Source of the DNA: Parcubacteria group bacterium GW2011_GWA2_40_23
Lineage (GTDB): Bacteria > Patescibacteriota > Patescibacteriia > UBA11705 > JABHMO01
Assembly: GCA_000996245.1 (NCBI GenBank)
Contig: LBYP01000008.1
Coordinates: 1 to 43,665, forward strand
Direction of reading: 5' to 3'
Length of the DNA stretch: 43,665 nt
Part shown: positions 15,682 through 24,369 of the stretch, one piece after another
Layout: each line of letters begins with the position of its first letter
Numbering within the stretch: the stretch's first letter is position 1
Made by a program: the position numbers and the translations under genes
Notes under the pieces: model-generated
Told to the model about the DNA's origin: nothing
Seen by the model: only the letters and a program-made list of their open reading frames with translations
Database searches by the model: none

Positions 15682-16251
15682 CTAAACTGTCTTATAAAAC
15701 TCTTTGAACAGTTTATATTTTTTCTCTAATTTCTTTTTTGCAAATTCAAAAAATATTCTTTTATTAAAGTCCAATTCTATTTTTTCGACCAAATCTTTCT
15801 TAGCTTGTTTCATCGAAAATTTCTTTCTTTGTAACCAAGAACTTATCAACCAAACATAAAAACTATTATCAAAGTGCGACATAGCATCAGCACAAACTAA
15901 TATTTTGGCTTCTAAACTTTTAGGGGCCCTTGCATCAAAATCATGCAAAGCCACAATATCAGCGACTTTTTTGATTATTTCTTTTGAAACACCAAATTGA
16001 GGTAAAAATCTCTTTGTTTCTTCTGCACCAGCTTTTTGATGATCTCCTGGTAAGCCATGGATACGTTGCAAGTCATGACACCAAACAGCTAAAAGAATAA
16101 CTAAAGAGTCCGCATCTGGCATTTTCTTTAATAGATATTTAGCATTTTTTTCGACTGCAAGTAGATGAACTGGATAAAACCAAGGCTCGAAATGACCAAG
16201 TTCCAGGCAATCTCTTTTGATAGCATTTTTGACTCGACTAACAATATCCAT
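15682..16251 (-). CDS. HD-domain phosphohydrolase
   Basis: A 189-aa HD-superfamily protein. Metal ligands appear in order: H29 (PVHLLAVEKN), H59-D60 (VWCHDLQR), a His in DHQKAGAEE, and the distal Asp in CADAMSHFD. The acidic/His spacing resembles the YfbR/uncharacterised HD hydrolases that act on nucleotides, but the substrate cannot be named. There is no membrane segment. It is divergent from the phosphatidyltransferase cassette at 16363 and followed by the tRNA-Ser fragment region. Confidence 0.8.
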   Translation of the reverse strand: MDIVSRVKNAIKRDCLELGHFEPWFYPVHLLAVEKNAKYLLKKMPDADSLVILLAVWCHDLQRIHGLPGDHQKAGAEETKRFLPQFGVSKEIIKKVADIVALHDFDARAPKSLEAKILVCADAMSHFDNSFYVWLISSWLQRKKFSMKQAKKDLVEKIELDFNKRIFFEFAKKKLEKKYKLFKEFYKTV

Positions 16252-16302
16252 AAATAAAAGTTTAACAATGTAATTTTAGCAAATTTTTTAAGGATGATCA
16301 AC

Positions 16303-16331
16303 TTGACTTTTAGCCAAATTTATATGAAAAT
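16303..16331 (+). promoter_or_regulatory. Promoter of the phosphatidyltransferase cassette
   Basis: TTGACT (16303-16308), 17-bp spacer, GAAAAT (16326-16331). The -10 box is weak (4 of 6). It predicts a ~25-nt leader before the GGAGG/GTG start. Confidence 0.45.
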
Positions 16332-16362
16332 GAGCAAGTGCGTAAGTAACCGGAGGTTCATC

Positions 16363-16962
16363 GTGTACAATTTCAAGGCTGACTTCAAGAAGGGGCTACT
16401 CCCCAACTGCATCACTTTCGTCGGCGTCTTGATGATCCTGCCCATCATTCTGGCTCGCAGAGCAGGAATGTTTGGGTCATCGCTCTTCTACTTCGTGGTC
16501 GCCTGGTTCTGCGACTGGGCCGATGGTCACTTTGCCCGCAAATTCGTTATGACAAGCAAGATCGGCACCTTCCTTGATCCACTGACAGACAAAGCCTTCA
16601 CCTGGTCAATTCTCATTGACAACTGGCATCGAGTTCCAAAAGAAGCTGCAGTCATCATCATGATAACTGGGTTGCTAGCAACGATTGGCAGAATCATAAT
16701 TCTGATTGCCAACCGCAATCCCGCCGTCAACATCGACATCATGGCTGGAATGGCTGGCAAGTACAAAACCAACTTCGAGAAGAGCGGTCTCGTCGCTCTG
16801 TTACTAGCAGATATCTGCGGCAAGTACATCCACTACGAATGGCTCGTAGACCTGTTCATGTTCATCTCTAAGCTTGGCATTTGGCTCAGCATCCCGCTGG
16901 CCATCATCAGCTTCCTGTCCATCGTCATGAAGCTATACAAAATCTACCACGAACCAGCCTAA
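16363..16962 (+). CDS. CDP-alcohol phosphatidyltransferase (GC-rich cassette)
   Basis: A 199-aa membrane enzyme that joins a CDP-activated lipid to an alcohol, as in phosphatidylglycerophosphate synthase. The full family motif is present: D51-x2-D54-G55-x2-A58-R59-x8-G68-x3-D72-x3-D76. About five or six hydrophobic segments surround it. I chose the GTG at 16363 because GGAGG (16352-16356) lies 6 nt before it; upstream ATGs have no such site and lie before the predicted transcript start. The base composition is foreign to the region (57% GC over 16501-16560 by count). The gene is single, with its own promoter and terminator, and its alcohol substrate is not certain. Confidence 0.85.
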   Translation: MYNFKADFKKGLLPNCITFVGVLMILPIILARRAGMFGSSLFYFVVAWFCDWADGHFARKFVMTSKIGTFLDPLTDKAFTWSILIDNWHRVPKEAAVIIMITGLLATIGRIIILIANRNPAVNIDIMAGMAGKYKTNFEKSGLVALLLADICGKYIHYEWLVDLFMFISKLGIWLSIPLAIISFLSIVMKLYKIYHEPA

Positions 16963-16968
16963 CGAAAA

Positions 16969-17003
16969 CCCCGACGTTTCTAATAACGCCGGGGCATTTT
17001 TTT
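16969..17003 (+). terminator. Terminator of the phosphatidyltransferase gene
   Basis: A 10-bp stem with one mismatch (16969-16978, ccccgacgtt; 16985-16994, aacgccgggg), then a T run to 17003. The opposite strand also shows a short T run, so it may stop transcription both ways; the DsbA-like gene ends 15 nt beyond the stem. Confidence 0.88.
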
Positions 17004-17008
17004 CTAAA

Positions 17009-17707
17009 TTACTTTAATAAGGCATCGATTGTTTGTTGGAAATTTTCAAATGGTAGCGCCCCGCTAACCAGTTGGCCATTAACGAAAGTCGCTGGAGTTC
17101 CAGTGACACCAGAGGCACCACCTTCAGCCGCGTCAGCTGCTACTTTGTCAGCGTACTTACCAGTATCTAAACAATCATTAAACTCAGTTGTATTCAAGCC
17201 AAAGCCTTTGGCTAGTGATTTCCATTTATCCACACTCATATTCCCCGCCTCATTAGCTTGGAACATAGCATCGGACATTTCAAAAGACTTGCCTTGTTCT
17301 AAGGCACATTCAAATGATTCCGCTGCTTTTTGAGCCTCAGGATGAAAACCTAGAGGGAAATTTCTTAACACATACTTAATCTTATTCCCATAAGTGCTGA
17401 TAATTTGCTTAATAGTATCATGATGCTTTAAGCAATAAGGACATTCAAAATCTGTATATTCGATAATTGTAACTTTAGCGTCTTTTCCTCCCTTGAAAGG
17501 TTCATTCTCTTTAACTCCTACTACTGGCACATAAGTCGGTTCTGCAGCTGGTTGGGTGGTATCAATAGTTGGATTTACTGCTAAATTGGCTTGAGCTGGT
17601 TGATTAAAGACAACAATTAACAATGTGAAAAATGCTACTGTTGATAAGATAGCCATGCCCACAAAGAAACCGAGCAGAAAATTAGTCTTTGGTGTTTGTT
17701 CACTCAT
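17009..17707 (-). CDS. DsbA-like thiol-disulfide oxidoreductase
   Basis: A 232-aa protein with an N-terminal membrane anchor (about 10-34), a Pro/Thr-rich linker, and an extracytoplasmic thioredoxin-fold domain. The redox motif is C89-P-Y-C92 within EYTDFECPYCLKHH, and the cis-Pro loop is GVTGTP (P205). An alpha-helical insert between them is typical of DsbA/DsbG-like proteins of the 'Na+/H+ antiporter-DsbA' type. It would oxidise or isomerise disulfides of exported proteins. No DsbB/VKOR partner is present in the window. It is convergent with the phosphatidyltransferase cassette. Confidence 0.92.
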   Translation of the reverse strand: MSEQTPKTNFLLGFFVGMAILSTVAFFTLLIVVFNQPAQANLAVNPTIDTTQPAAEPTYVPVVGVKENEPFKGGKDAKVTIIEYTDFECPYCLKHHDTIKQIISTYGNKIKYVLRNFPLGFHPEAQKAAESFECALEQGKSFEMSDAMFQANEAGNMSVDKWKSLAKGFGLNTTEFNDCLDTGKYADKVAADAAEGGASGVTGTPATFVNGQLVSGALPFENFQQTIDALLK

Positions 17708-17737
17708 AGAAAAAAGTTATTAATATTTTTATGCTTG

Positions 17738-17772
17738 CCCAGCATTTAAAGGGAACACTTTATAGTGCTGGG
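17738..17772. repeat. Palindrome downstream of the RuBisCO-pathway cluster
   Basis: Outer stem cccagca/tgctggg (17738-17744, 17766-17772) with an inner taaag/cttta stem. The preceding word tgcttgcccagca is shared with the palindrome at 26571-26608. It may help end the AMP phosphorylase transcript, but no T run follows on the minus strand. Confidence 0.55.
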
Positions 17773-17805
17773 CTTAATTTTAACACAGTCAAAAGAGACA
17801 AGCAA

Positions 17806-19302
17806 TTAGCCTATGTGGAAAATTATATTCCTGCCTGCTCCGAGAATACCAAGTTTCAAGCGTTCTTCTGAACTAGCATACATAGTAAAGAGTTTATCAC
17901 CCTTTTTCACTTTTGTCCCATAACGCGCATGGATGTGCATCCCTGCATATTTATCGATTGGTGCGCCTAAATTCATACAAACTTCATTAATAGCTTTATT
18001 ATCAATGAACTTAACTCGGCCACTTTTTTTAGCATGAATTTCATAACGTTGATATTCCTGCATTACTTCCTCTGAGTTCCAATCTTTTTTTCCGCCTTGA
18101 GCAATAATTATCTCATTTAGTTTTTTCCAGGCAGCACCAGAAATAATTTGTTTTTTAGCTATTTCAAATCCCTTGCCCTTTTTGCAATAACCCTTCATCT
18201 CTAAAAGACGTCCAGCTAACTTGCAACCTTTATTCTCAAGATCAATGGGACGGAACTTGTGTTGTTGTACAACCCGGAGAAGATCGCGAGCCTCCAGCGC
18301 CGGCCCCACGCCTTCGCCCACTGGCTCAGTGGCTTTGATAGCCATAATTTCGACTTTCATGCCGAAACGCCTCCCTAAACGTTTGAATTTTTCTTCAATG
18401 ATCTTAGCATCTTTCATTGTTGGAACTTTACAAGAAAGACCAACTGGTACATCAACAATTAAACAATCAACACCCATGGCGACTTTCTTAGCCATGATAC
18501 TGACTATCATTTTATCATAAGATTCTAATGCTAGGGGACGAGAAACTTTAATAATGTGATCATCAGCCGGAGCCATCTTCACGCCACCGCCCCAAACTAA
18601 ACAGGCCTTAGTTTTTTTGACAATCTGTTTAATCGCATCCATCTCAAACGAAACTGGACAAAGCACTTCCATAGTATCAGCTGTACCGGCCGGAGAAGTA
18701 ATAGCGCGCGAAGATGTTTTTGGGATATAAATTCCCAGCGAGGCAATAATCGAAACAATAATTGGTGTAATCCTATTTCCGGCAAGACCTCCAACCGAGT
18801 GTTTATCGACAACTTTTGTCGTTAAATTGAATTGCTCACCAGTTTCTGCCATGGCTTTAGCCACATAATACAGTTCTTGCTCAGAAAATTCTTTTACAAA
18901 ACCACTAGCCGCATAATATGTTGTCATGACTTCACTCAAGCGATTTTCGGAAATATCTTCAATTAAAGCGTAAATTTCTGCATAAGTCGCTGGTTTGCCT
19001 AGCATTTTTTTCTTGATTGTTTCGACAGAAAGCGGACGCGACTCCAAGGAAACCTCAACAATGTCTCCTAATTCGACTTTATGCTTTTGCCAAATCTCTT
19101 CGAATAAACCAATCTCGCCCGATTTAACATGCTTATTGGACACATCAACTGAAGCGATTATTTTTTTTGATTTACTCCAAAGCAAAGAGACGCGGTCGCC
19201 TGGGTGAATTCCGTAATTGTCCGCTTCTTCTTCATTAAACATGGCAACTGGTTGATTCCCTGTTGAAAAATCTAAATTTTTACAGCGTAAAAAATAGGCC
19301 AT
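17806..19302 (-). CDS. deoA: AMP phosphorylase (archaeal-type, DeoA family)
   Basis: A 498-aa nucleoside phosphorylase homologue of the long archaeal type. It is predicted to convert AMP plus phosphate to adenine and ribose-1,5-bisphosphate, the first step of the nucleotide-to-RuBisCO route. The extra N-terminal ~100-residue domain distinguishes AMP phosphorylase from bacterial thymidine phosphorylase. The phosphate/nucleoside site shows KHSVGG (167-172) and SSRAITSPAGTAD (197-209). It is 5 nt downstream of the RuBisCO gene, so the functional link is strong. Activity on CMP or UMP is also known for archaeal members. There is no signal peptide, so it is cytosolic. Confidence 0.93.
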   Translation of the reverse strand: MAYFLRCKNLDFSTGNQPVAMFNEEEADNYGIHPGDRVSLLWSKSKKIIASVDVSNKHVKSGEIGLFEEIWQKHKVELGDIVEVSLESRPLSVETIKKKMLGKPATYAEIYALIEDISENRLSEVMTTYYAASGFVKEFSEQELYYVAKAMAETGEQFNLTTKVVDKHSVGGLAGNRITPIIVSIIASLGIYIPKTSSRAITSPAGTADTMEVLCPVSFEMDAIKQIVKKTKACLVWGGGVKMAPADDHIIKVSRPLALESYDKMIVSIMAKKVAMGVDCLIVDVPVGLSCKVPTMKDAKIIEEKFKRLGRRFGMKVEIMAIKATEPVGEGVGPALEARDLLRVVQQHKFRPIDLENKGCKLAGRLLEMKGYCKKGKGFEIAKKQIISGAAWKKLNEIIIAQGGKKDWNSEEVMQEYQRYEIHAKKSGRVKFIDNKAINEVCMNLGAPIDKYAGMHIHARYGTKVKKGDKLFTMYASSEERLKLGILGAGRNIIFHIG

Positions 19303-19307
19303 ATTAA

Positions 19308-20597
19308 TTATCTTTTATATTTATATTTTACATTATTCCATTGGATAAGCGCTTTGCGTAATTCATCATGATCTTTAGCATAAACAGCCAGCGGAATACC
19401 TTTTTCAACTGCTTCGGCCGCCTGGAAACAACCACGTGCGCCCGCAGCAGAGCCATCCACATGGCCATGAATACCACCGCCAAAGTTGGCAATTAAATCA
19501 GATCCCAACGATTCGACTAACTTCGGCAACAATCCAGGATGCATTCCACCCGAAGCAATGGGCATGGTTGGTTTTATACTTGACCAATCTTCCCTTAAGG
19601 CATGATAATCTCGCCAATCTTCTTGCAAAAGTTGATTGATAGTTAGAACTTCTTCGCGTGTGCCATCCATTTTGCCGACGACTGTGCCGGTATGTAATTG
19701 GTCGACGCCAGCCAGACGTGCAAGCTTGGCTAAGACTAACATGGTGATACCGTGTTTCTCGTATCGTGTAAAAGTACTATGCCCAGCACGATGGCCATGG
19801 ATAATTAAACCTAAATTTTGTTTGCGTAAATATTGGACTGAGTCTAATCCCGTTGAAACAATATCTACCATAACAACTTTTCCGCCTTGCGATTTAACGA
19901 ACTTCGCTCTCTCGAGCATTATGTCTGGTGGAGCAGTAATGTTTGCAGAATATAATTTTACAAGACCGGTTTCTTGTTCAACTTTTTTCAAAGCTTTTAA
20001 AACTTTGCGAACACGTTCTTCAAAATTATTAAAGCTCATGTTGGTTAAATTCTCATCATCCTTAATGAGATCGATTCCATTCCTCCAGACTGCATATGAA
20101 AGTTCTGCTTGTTCGTCAGGATTTAAACCTACTTTTGGTTTAATAATACTACCAAGGATTAAACGCTTTTTTATGCCCGTAATTTTTCTGATTCCCGCTA
20201 AACCGAATGCAGGACCTTGAAAACTATCAATATATTTCTTGGGGAATTCAACATCTAGTAAACGTAAGTGTTTAACAGCCTTCATGGAAAAAATGTTTCC
20301 TCCGACACTAGAAAGAAACTGAGGAATACTGCCCAACTCAAAAAGTGCGAGTGGATAAGCAATTTTCATTATTTTCTTTTTGACATCAATATAAAAAACT
20401 CGAGCCTGAATTTTTTCGGCTACACTTTTTTTCAAAGTCCCCAAATCAGTCCACGAACCGATGGAACTTTCGCCCGCCACAGCATCGGCGACTTCATTAA
20501 AAGCCACGCCAGCGCTTGGTTCAACGTAAAAGGTCGTAATTATTTCTCGATCATATTTCGGTTTATAACCGATTTGTACGAAGCCAATGTGAGCCAT
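19308..20597 (-). CDS. rbcL: RuBisCO large subunit, form III or II/III-like
   Basis: A 429-aa RuBisCO that carboxylates ribulose-1,5-bisphosphate to two 3-phosphoglycerates. Every catalytic element is visible: ESSIGSWT (43-50), N101, K153/K155 in IIKPK, the carbamylated Lys179 with D181 and E182 in IDLIKDDE, H269-R270, H302, loop-6 Lys309 (VVGKMDG), S349-GG and the FGGGIHGH phosphate loop (372-379). It should therefore be a true carboxylase rather than a form IV homologue. Length and context (AMP phosphorylase, R15P isomerase) match the archaeal/CPR AMP pathway. Form III versus II/III needs a tree. No small-subunit gene, phosphoribulokinase or carboxysome gene is present. Confidence 0.95.
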   Translation of the reverse strand: MAHIGFVQIGYKPKYDREIITTFYVEPSAGVAFNEVADAVAGESSIGSWTDLGTLKKSVAEKIQARVFYIDVKKKIMKIAYPLALFELGSIPQFLSSVGGNIFSMKAVKHLRLLDVEFPKKYIDSFQGPAFGLAGIRKITGIKKRLILGSIIKPKVGLNPDEQAELSYAVWRNGIDLIKDDENLTNMSFNNFEERVRKVLKALKKVEQETGLVKLYSANITAPPDIMLERAKFVKSQGGKVVMVDIVSTGLDSVQYLRKQNLGLIIHGHRAGHSTFTRYEKHGITMLVLAKLARLAGVDQLHTGTVVGKMDGTREEVLTINQLLQEDWRDYHALREDWSSIKPTMPIASGGMHPGLLPKLVESLGSDLIANFGGGIHGHVDGSAAGARGCFQAAEAVEKGIPLAVYAKDHDELRKALIQWNNVKYKYKR

Positions 20598-20707
20598 ATT
20601 TTTTCTAATTATTTAATTGTTCAAATTGTTCTAATTGTTGTATCGCTTCGCTTGTTCACTTGATACATGATCCATGATCTATGACAAACCCCAAAGCATA
20701 AGTTATT

Positions 20708-21646
20708 TTACCACAACCACGGATAGTTCGCCTTGACCTTATCCACCATGTCTTTTGGCTTAATTAAGCCAAATTCAGTGATATAACCTGTGATTAATTC
20801 GACAGGGACTTTATCAAAAGCAGGATTGTAGATTTTTAGGCCCTTGGGAGCCTTTTCCCAAACTTCTCGCGCTTCGCGTTGTTCAATTTTTATCGCCTTC
20901 AAATTTTTAGCATCTTCATTCAACTTTAATGTTTGAGTTGCTATATAAACTGGTATTTTATTGAGACAGGCAGTCAAAGCTAAGGAAAAACTCCCCACTT
21001 TATTTACGCAAGAACCGTCACGCGAGATGGCGTCACAACCGAGTATAAGTTTGTCGACATTAAACTTGGAACCACTGATTTTACTAATCAAAAACGGCGC
21101 AGCGGAATCGATCACCAAAGTATCTTTGATACTCGCTCGACGCAAATCGTTCGCTGTACTATGCCCCTGATAAAGTGGACGAGTTTCAGTTTGAAACACT
21201 TCAAAATTCTTTTTATTATTCTTCGCAGCTAATAAAATGTTTATGACTGTCGAAGAATGGCAATGCGTAAAAACTTTATCACCAAATTTTATTAGCTTCT
21301 CCCCTGTTTGAATTATTCTCTTTTCATTTTGTGCCACTAAAACGAAAAAATAATCAATTGCATCTTGCATGATCTTTTTTAACTCAGGGACTTCGTTGTC
21401 TTTATTCTTTTTTAGATAATGCAGAATAAATTCAACCACATTATCGGCCATGGGTTCAGTAATTCTGGAGCTAACTAAGTATTTACCAGCAAAACTAATG
21501 TCACGAATAAAATCTGAGCTCTTTTTACTGTCTAGTTTTTTGGCATATTCACGCAAAGCTTTCGCTATAGCTTTAGCAACGTTAGTTGCGCCTTGGATTT
21601 TGATAGCTTGGATATCACGATAGACTGCTTCGATGTTTTTATCCAT
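20708..21646 (-). CDS. Ribose-1,5-bisphosphate isomerase
   Basis: A 312-aa eIF2B-alpha/MtnA-superfamily isomerase that turns ribose-1,5-bisphosphate into ribulose-1,5-bisphosphate for RuBisCO. The catalytic Cys is C129 (FTHCHSSTV) and the Asp is D205 (ILGCDAIS); RPLYQGH (156-162) matches the phosphate-binding loop. The helical N-terminal domain (1-115) is normal for the archaeal e2b2 group. It is the first gene of the AMP pathway set and is followed by rbcL after 110 nt. A generic translation factor-like eIF2B homologue or MtnA is less likely, given the neighbours and motifs. Confidence 0.92.
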   Translation of the reverse strand: MDKNIEAVYRDIQAIKIQGATNVAKAIAKALREYAKKLDSKKSSDFIRDISFAGKYLVSSRITEPMADNVVEFILHYLKKNKDNEVPELKKIMQDAIDYFFVLVAQNEKRIIQTGEKLIKFGDKVFTHCHSSTVINILLAAKNNKKNFEVFQTETRPLYQGHSTANDLRRASIKDTLVIDSAAPFLISKISGSKFNVDKLILGCDAISRDGSCVNKVGSFSLALTACLNKIPVYIATQTLKLNEDAKNLKAIKIEQREAREVWEKAPKGLKIYNPAFDKVPVELITGYITEFGLIKPKDMVDKVKANYPWLW

Positions 21647-21710
21647 ATGTGTTTGGGTTAAGTATTATGGGGTAAGGGGTAAGCGTAATTTATTAACCTT
21701 AATACAATTA

Positions 21711-23192
21711 TCATAAAAGTTTTTGCTCTTTTTTCAATAAATCCATCTTTTTAACATAATCCTGACGCCTTGCACCGAGTTTACTCTCGACTCCAGCAGG
21801 AGTGATGTCAAACTCCTCGCCGAGATCAACTACATCAACTTTGCATTTTAACTTCAAAATATTATAAATATTGTCACGGAGCACAGCGCATTCATTTTCT
21901 TCACCATGAACGATAAAAATTTGTTCAAGATCTTTTATGTTTCGGATGTAGTCGAGCAACTCAAGTTTATCAGCATGACCAGAGAAAGCATTAAAAACAA
22001 CGACCTCAGCACGCAGCGGAACATCTACTCCAAAAATATTAATTTTATTCTTACCTTCAACAATGTCACGTCCACGAGTACCTTGTGCCATAAAACCAAC
22101 GACCAAAACTAAATTCTTTGGATCGCTAATATTATTCTTTAAATGATGCTTAATGCGCCCGGCATCGCACATGCCAGAAGCGGAAACAATGAAGCAAGGT
22201 CCTTTAAAATTATTGATGGCCTTAGATTCTTCGACGGTTTGAGTATATTTAATTTCTGTGAAATAGAGAGGATTTTCTTTTTTAGATACAAAATCACGAA
22301 AAGTTTCCTTATCATATTGTGCACTGTATTTGTCGAAAACTTTTGAGATGGCAATTGACATAGGACTATCCACGAAAATTGGAATGCGAGGAAGTCTGCC
22401 TTGATTATAAAGCTGATGCAAAATATAGACAATTTCCTGTGTACGTTCAAACGAAAATCCCGGAACAATAATCTTGCCACCACGCTTAACAACATCATTC
22501 ACGGCCGTGCACAGTTCATCAGTAATACTATCAATGGTATCGTGCAAATGGCTGGCATAGGTACTTTCGATAATTAACGTTTGTGCATGGTCAACTTGAT
22601 AAGGATCATTTAAAAGAGGCATGTACTTACGACCCAAATCTCCAGTAAAAACTAAACGACGTTGCTCTTGATCTTTTTCCGTATAATCAATAACTGTTAT
22701 GGCTGACCCTAAAACATGACCTGCATCATAAAAAGTAATCCAAACTCCTTCGGCCAAACGAAATTTCTGCCTATATTCATATGTTTCAATCAGCTGAACT
22801 GCAGCTAGCACATCTTCTTCTGAGTACAAGGGTTCTGGTTTTTTTCCCTTATGTTTTTGGTCATATTCAAAATCTTGCATTTGGATATGGGCTGAATCAC
22901 GCAATAAAACGTCAGCTATCTCCTTTGTCACTGTGGTGCAATAAATCTTACCTTTGAAGCCTTGTTTGACCAAGCGTGGCAACATGCCGACGTGATCGAT
23001 ATGTGCGTGAGAAAGAATAACAATGTCGACTTCTTTTGGATCAAATAAAAAAGTCTCGTTTTGTTTTCGAGCTTCTTCTCTAGACCCACCCTGAACCATA
23101 CCACAATCTAAAAGTATTCTAACGCCGTTTATTTCAACTAAATGTCTGGAACCGGTCACGTTTTGTGTGGCTCCGCAAAATTTTAATTTCAT
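21711..23192 (-). CDS. Beta-CASP metallo-beta-lactamase RNase
   Basis: A 493-aa beta-CASP-family nuclease like archaeal/bacterial CPSF-type RNases. Metal motif 2 is SHAHIDH (61-67), followed by motif 3 in DAGHVLGS and motif 4 GDLGRK. The beta-CASP insert includes SASGMCDAGR (motif B region) and the terminal FSGHADK is motif C. The ~60 C-terminal residues are basic. It should process or degrade RNA. It lies 64 nt upstream of the RuBisCO-pathway genes; cotranscription is possible, without an evident metabolic link. Its upstream region holds repeated GTTACGAAT words and an extended -10 promoter. Confidence 0.9.
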   Translation of the reverse strand: MKLKFCGATQNVTGSRHLVEINGVRILLDCGMVQGGSREEARKQNETFLFDPKEVDIVILSHAHIDHVGMLPRLVKQGFKGKIYCTTVTKEIADVLLRDSAHIQMQDFEYDQKHKGKKPEPLYSEEDVLAAVQLIETYEYRQKFRLAEGVWITFYDAGHVLGSAITVIDYTEKDQEQRRLVFTGDLGRKYMPLLNDPYQVDHAQTLIIESTYASHLHDTIDSITDELCTAVNDVVKRGGKIIVPGFSFERTQEIVYILHQLYNQGRLPRIPIFVDSPMSIAISKVFDKYSAQYDKETFRDFVSKKENPLYFTEIKYTQTVEESKAINNFKGPCFIVSASGMCDAGRIKHHLKNNISDPKNLVLVVGFMAQGTRGRDIVEGKNKINIFGVDVPLRAEVVVFNAFSGHADKLELLDYIRNIKDLEQIFIVHGEENECAVLRDNIYNILKLKCKVDVVDLGEEFDITPAGVESKLGARRQDYVKKMDLLKKEQKLL

Positions 23193-23193
23193 A

Positions 23194-23389
23194 GTTACGA
23201 ATAAAGCTTTTTATTAGGAAGTTATGAATTATCGTTTGGCTGTAATTTGTAACAACAATCGAATGAGACTATACGTAATCATTATAGCAAATTTAGTTAC
23301 GAATAACACCCTTTTGTCACGAATCAGACCATTTATAATGAGGTTACGAATTACCGCTAAGATTTATTTGCTATACAATAATTCGTAAC
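23194..23389. promoter_or_regulatory. Array of GTTACGAAT boxes with an extended -10 promoter
   Basis: GTTACGAAT occurs at 23194, 23296 and 23343, and inverted at 23381-23389. Near copies are GTTATGAAT (23221) and GTCACGAAT (23316). The pair 23343/23389 forms an 11-bp perfect inverted repeat (gttacgaatta...taattcgtaac). On the minus strand TGC-TATAAT (TATAAT 23286-23281) reads toward the beta-CASP RNase; its -35 is poor. The boxes look like operator sites. Confidence 0.5.
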
Positions 23390-23424
23390 TTCACTTGTAT
23401 ATAGCTATTCGCAACAAAAAAAGC

Positions 23425-23451
23425 GCCCCTTCTGTCTGAGAACAGAGGGGC
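23425..23451 (-). terminator. Terminator of the 302-aa GC-rich gene
   Basis: Stem gccccttctgt against acagaggggc (23425-23435 with 23442-23451, one bulged T at 23431). On the minus strand it is followed by a run of seven T. Confidence 0.85.
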
Positions 23452-23460
23452 ACTGAAGGA

Positions 23461-24369
23461 CTAGTTGAACTCGACGATGGGCAGTAGGTAGCTGTCGCTA
23501 CCGCGGTACCCAGGGTAGAGCTGCGACCATTCGACAACGATCGGAGTGTGAAGAAGCTCCTCACTTCCGCTCAGAGGGAAACCAGCCCAATGAACCAGCG
23601 TCCCAGTTCCAATTTCTTTATCAGGAACGACAAGAGAAGCTGGAGTCAACATCTTTCCTGTGAGGAAAAGATGCATAACACTAAAATACACACATTCCTG
23701 GACGGAGGCGAAGCGAACCACGAGGCTTTTACTTCTGAACGAAGTACGCATCTGCTGTTGCAACGATTCGAGGCTCGGCCGCCTGTTATGGGCATAGGGT
23801 GCCAATGAACCTGTGTAGTACAACCGCAAGCCGGTTTGCATTTCGCTCTTTTCGCCATAGAGAGAGCTCAGGTTAGAGCCCCGCATTACGACCGACCTCG
23901 ATTGGCCATCGCCGGCAATCCCTGAAAACGGACTGAACCAGTTCCAATGGAATCCAGCGATCGTGATGCTCGGAAACCATTCACCAGGATCAGTGGCAAG
24001 AAACGTAGACAACCCTCTCTCCTGGTCACCACTCAATTGCAGAAGTGGTGATTTTCTACTAAGTTGCGGGATCCCGTCGAACGTCTGATCGTTCATAACC
24101 GAGGAATCCACTAACTTCAAGAACGTGCGAGCAAAGTTGCGAAACGCGAGAGGCAGGGCGTTGAGGTCGAACTGCGTGCGGTTTCCACCACAGGATGCCA
24201 GGAGTCCAGCCAAGTCATGCGCGGACAAGTGCCGATTCGCCAACATCTGACCCAAGTCCGCAAAGAGCTTGGCGTTGCGCGTAAGCTGGTCGAACGAGGC
24301 AGGTGTGAACGCTGCTTCTTGTTGGAGTAGCTGAACCGCTTGCTGCCAACTGAGCTTAGGTTTGGGCAT
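23461..24369 (-). CDS. Hypothetical 302-aa protein, GC-rich cassette
   Basis: I do not recognise this protein. The start is ATG 24369, with GGAGGG 4-5 nt upstream. Residues 1-100 look helical and Gln/Leu-rich (KLSWQQAVQLLQQEAAF, then a hydrophobic helix with ASCGGN). The remainder is richer in beta-prone segments, Trp, Ser and Gly, including WFPSITIAGFHWNWFSPFSG, and ends LLPIVEFN. No signal peptide, Walker motif, metal cluster or known catalytic triad is evident. It differs from its neighbours in base use (62% GC over 24121-24180 by count), has its own promoter 120 nt upstream and a strong terminator, and separates the AMP pathway from an ABC exporter. Confidence 0.7.
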   Translation of the reverse strand: MPKPKLSWQQAVQLLQQEAAFTPASFDQLTRNAKLFADLGQMLANRHLSAHDLAGLLASCGGNRTQFDLNALPLAFRNFARTFLKLVDSSVMNDQTFDGIPQLSRKSPLLQLSGDQERGLSTFLATDPGEWFPSITIAGFHWNWFSPFSGIAGDGQSRSVVMRGSNLSSLYGEKSEMQTGLRLYYTGSLAPYAHNRRPSLESLQQQMRTSFRSKSLVVRFASVQECVYFSVMHLFLTGKMLTPASLVVPDKEIGTGTLVHWAGFPLSGSEELLHTPIVVEWSQLYPGYRGSDSYLLPIVEFN

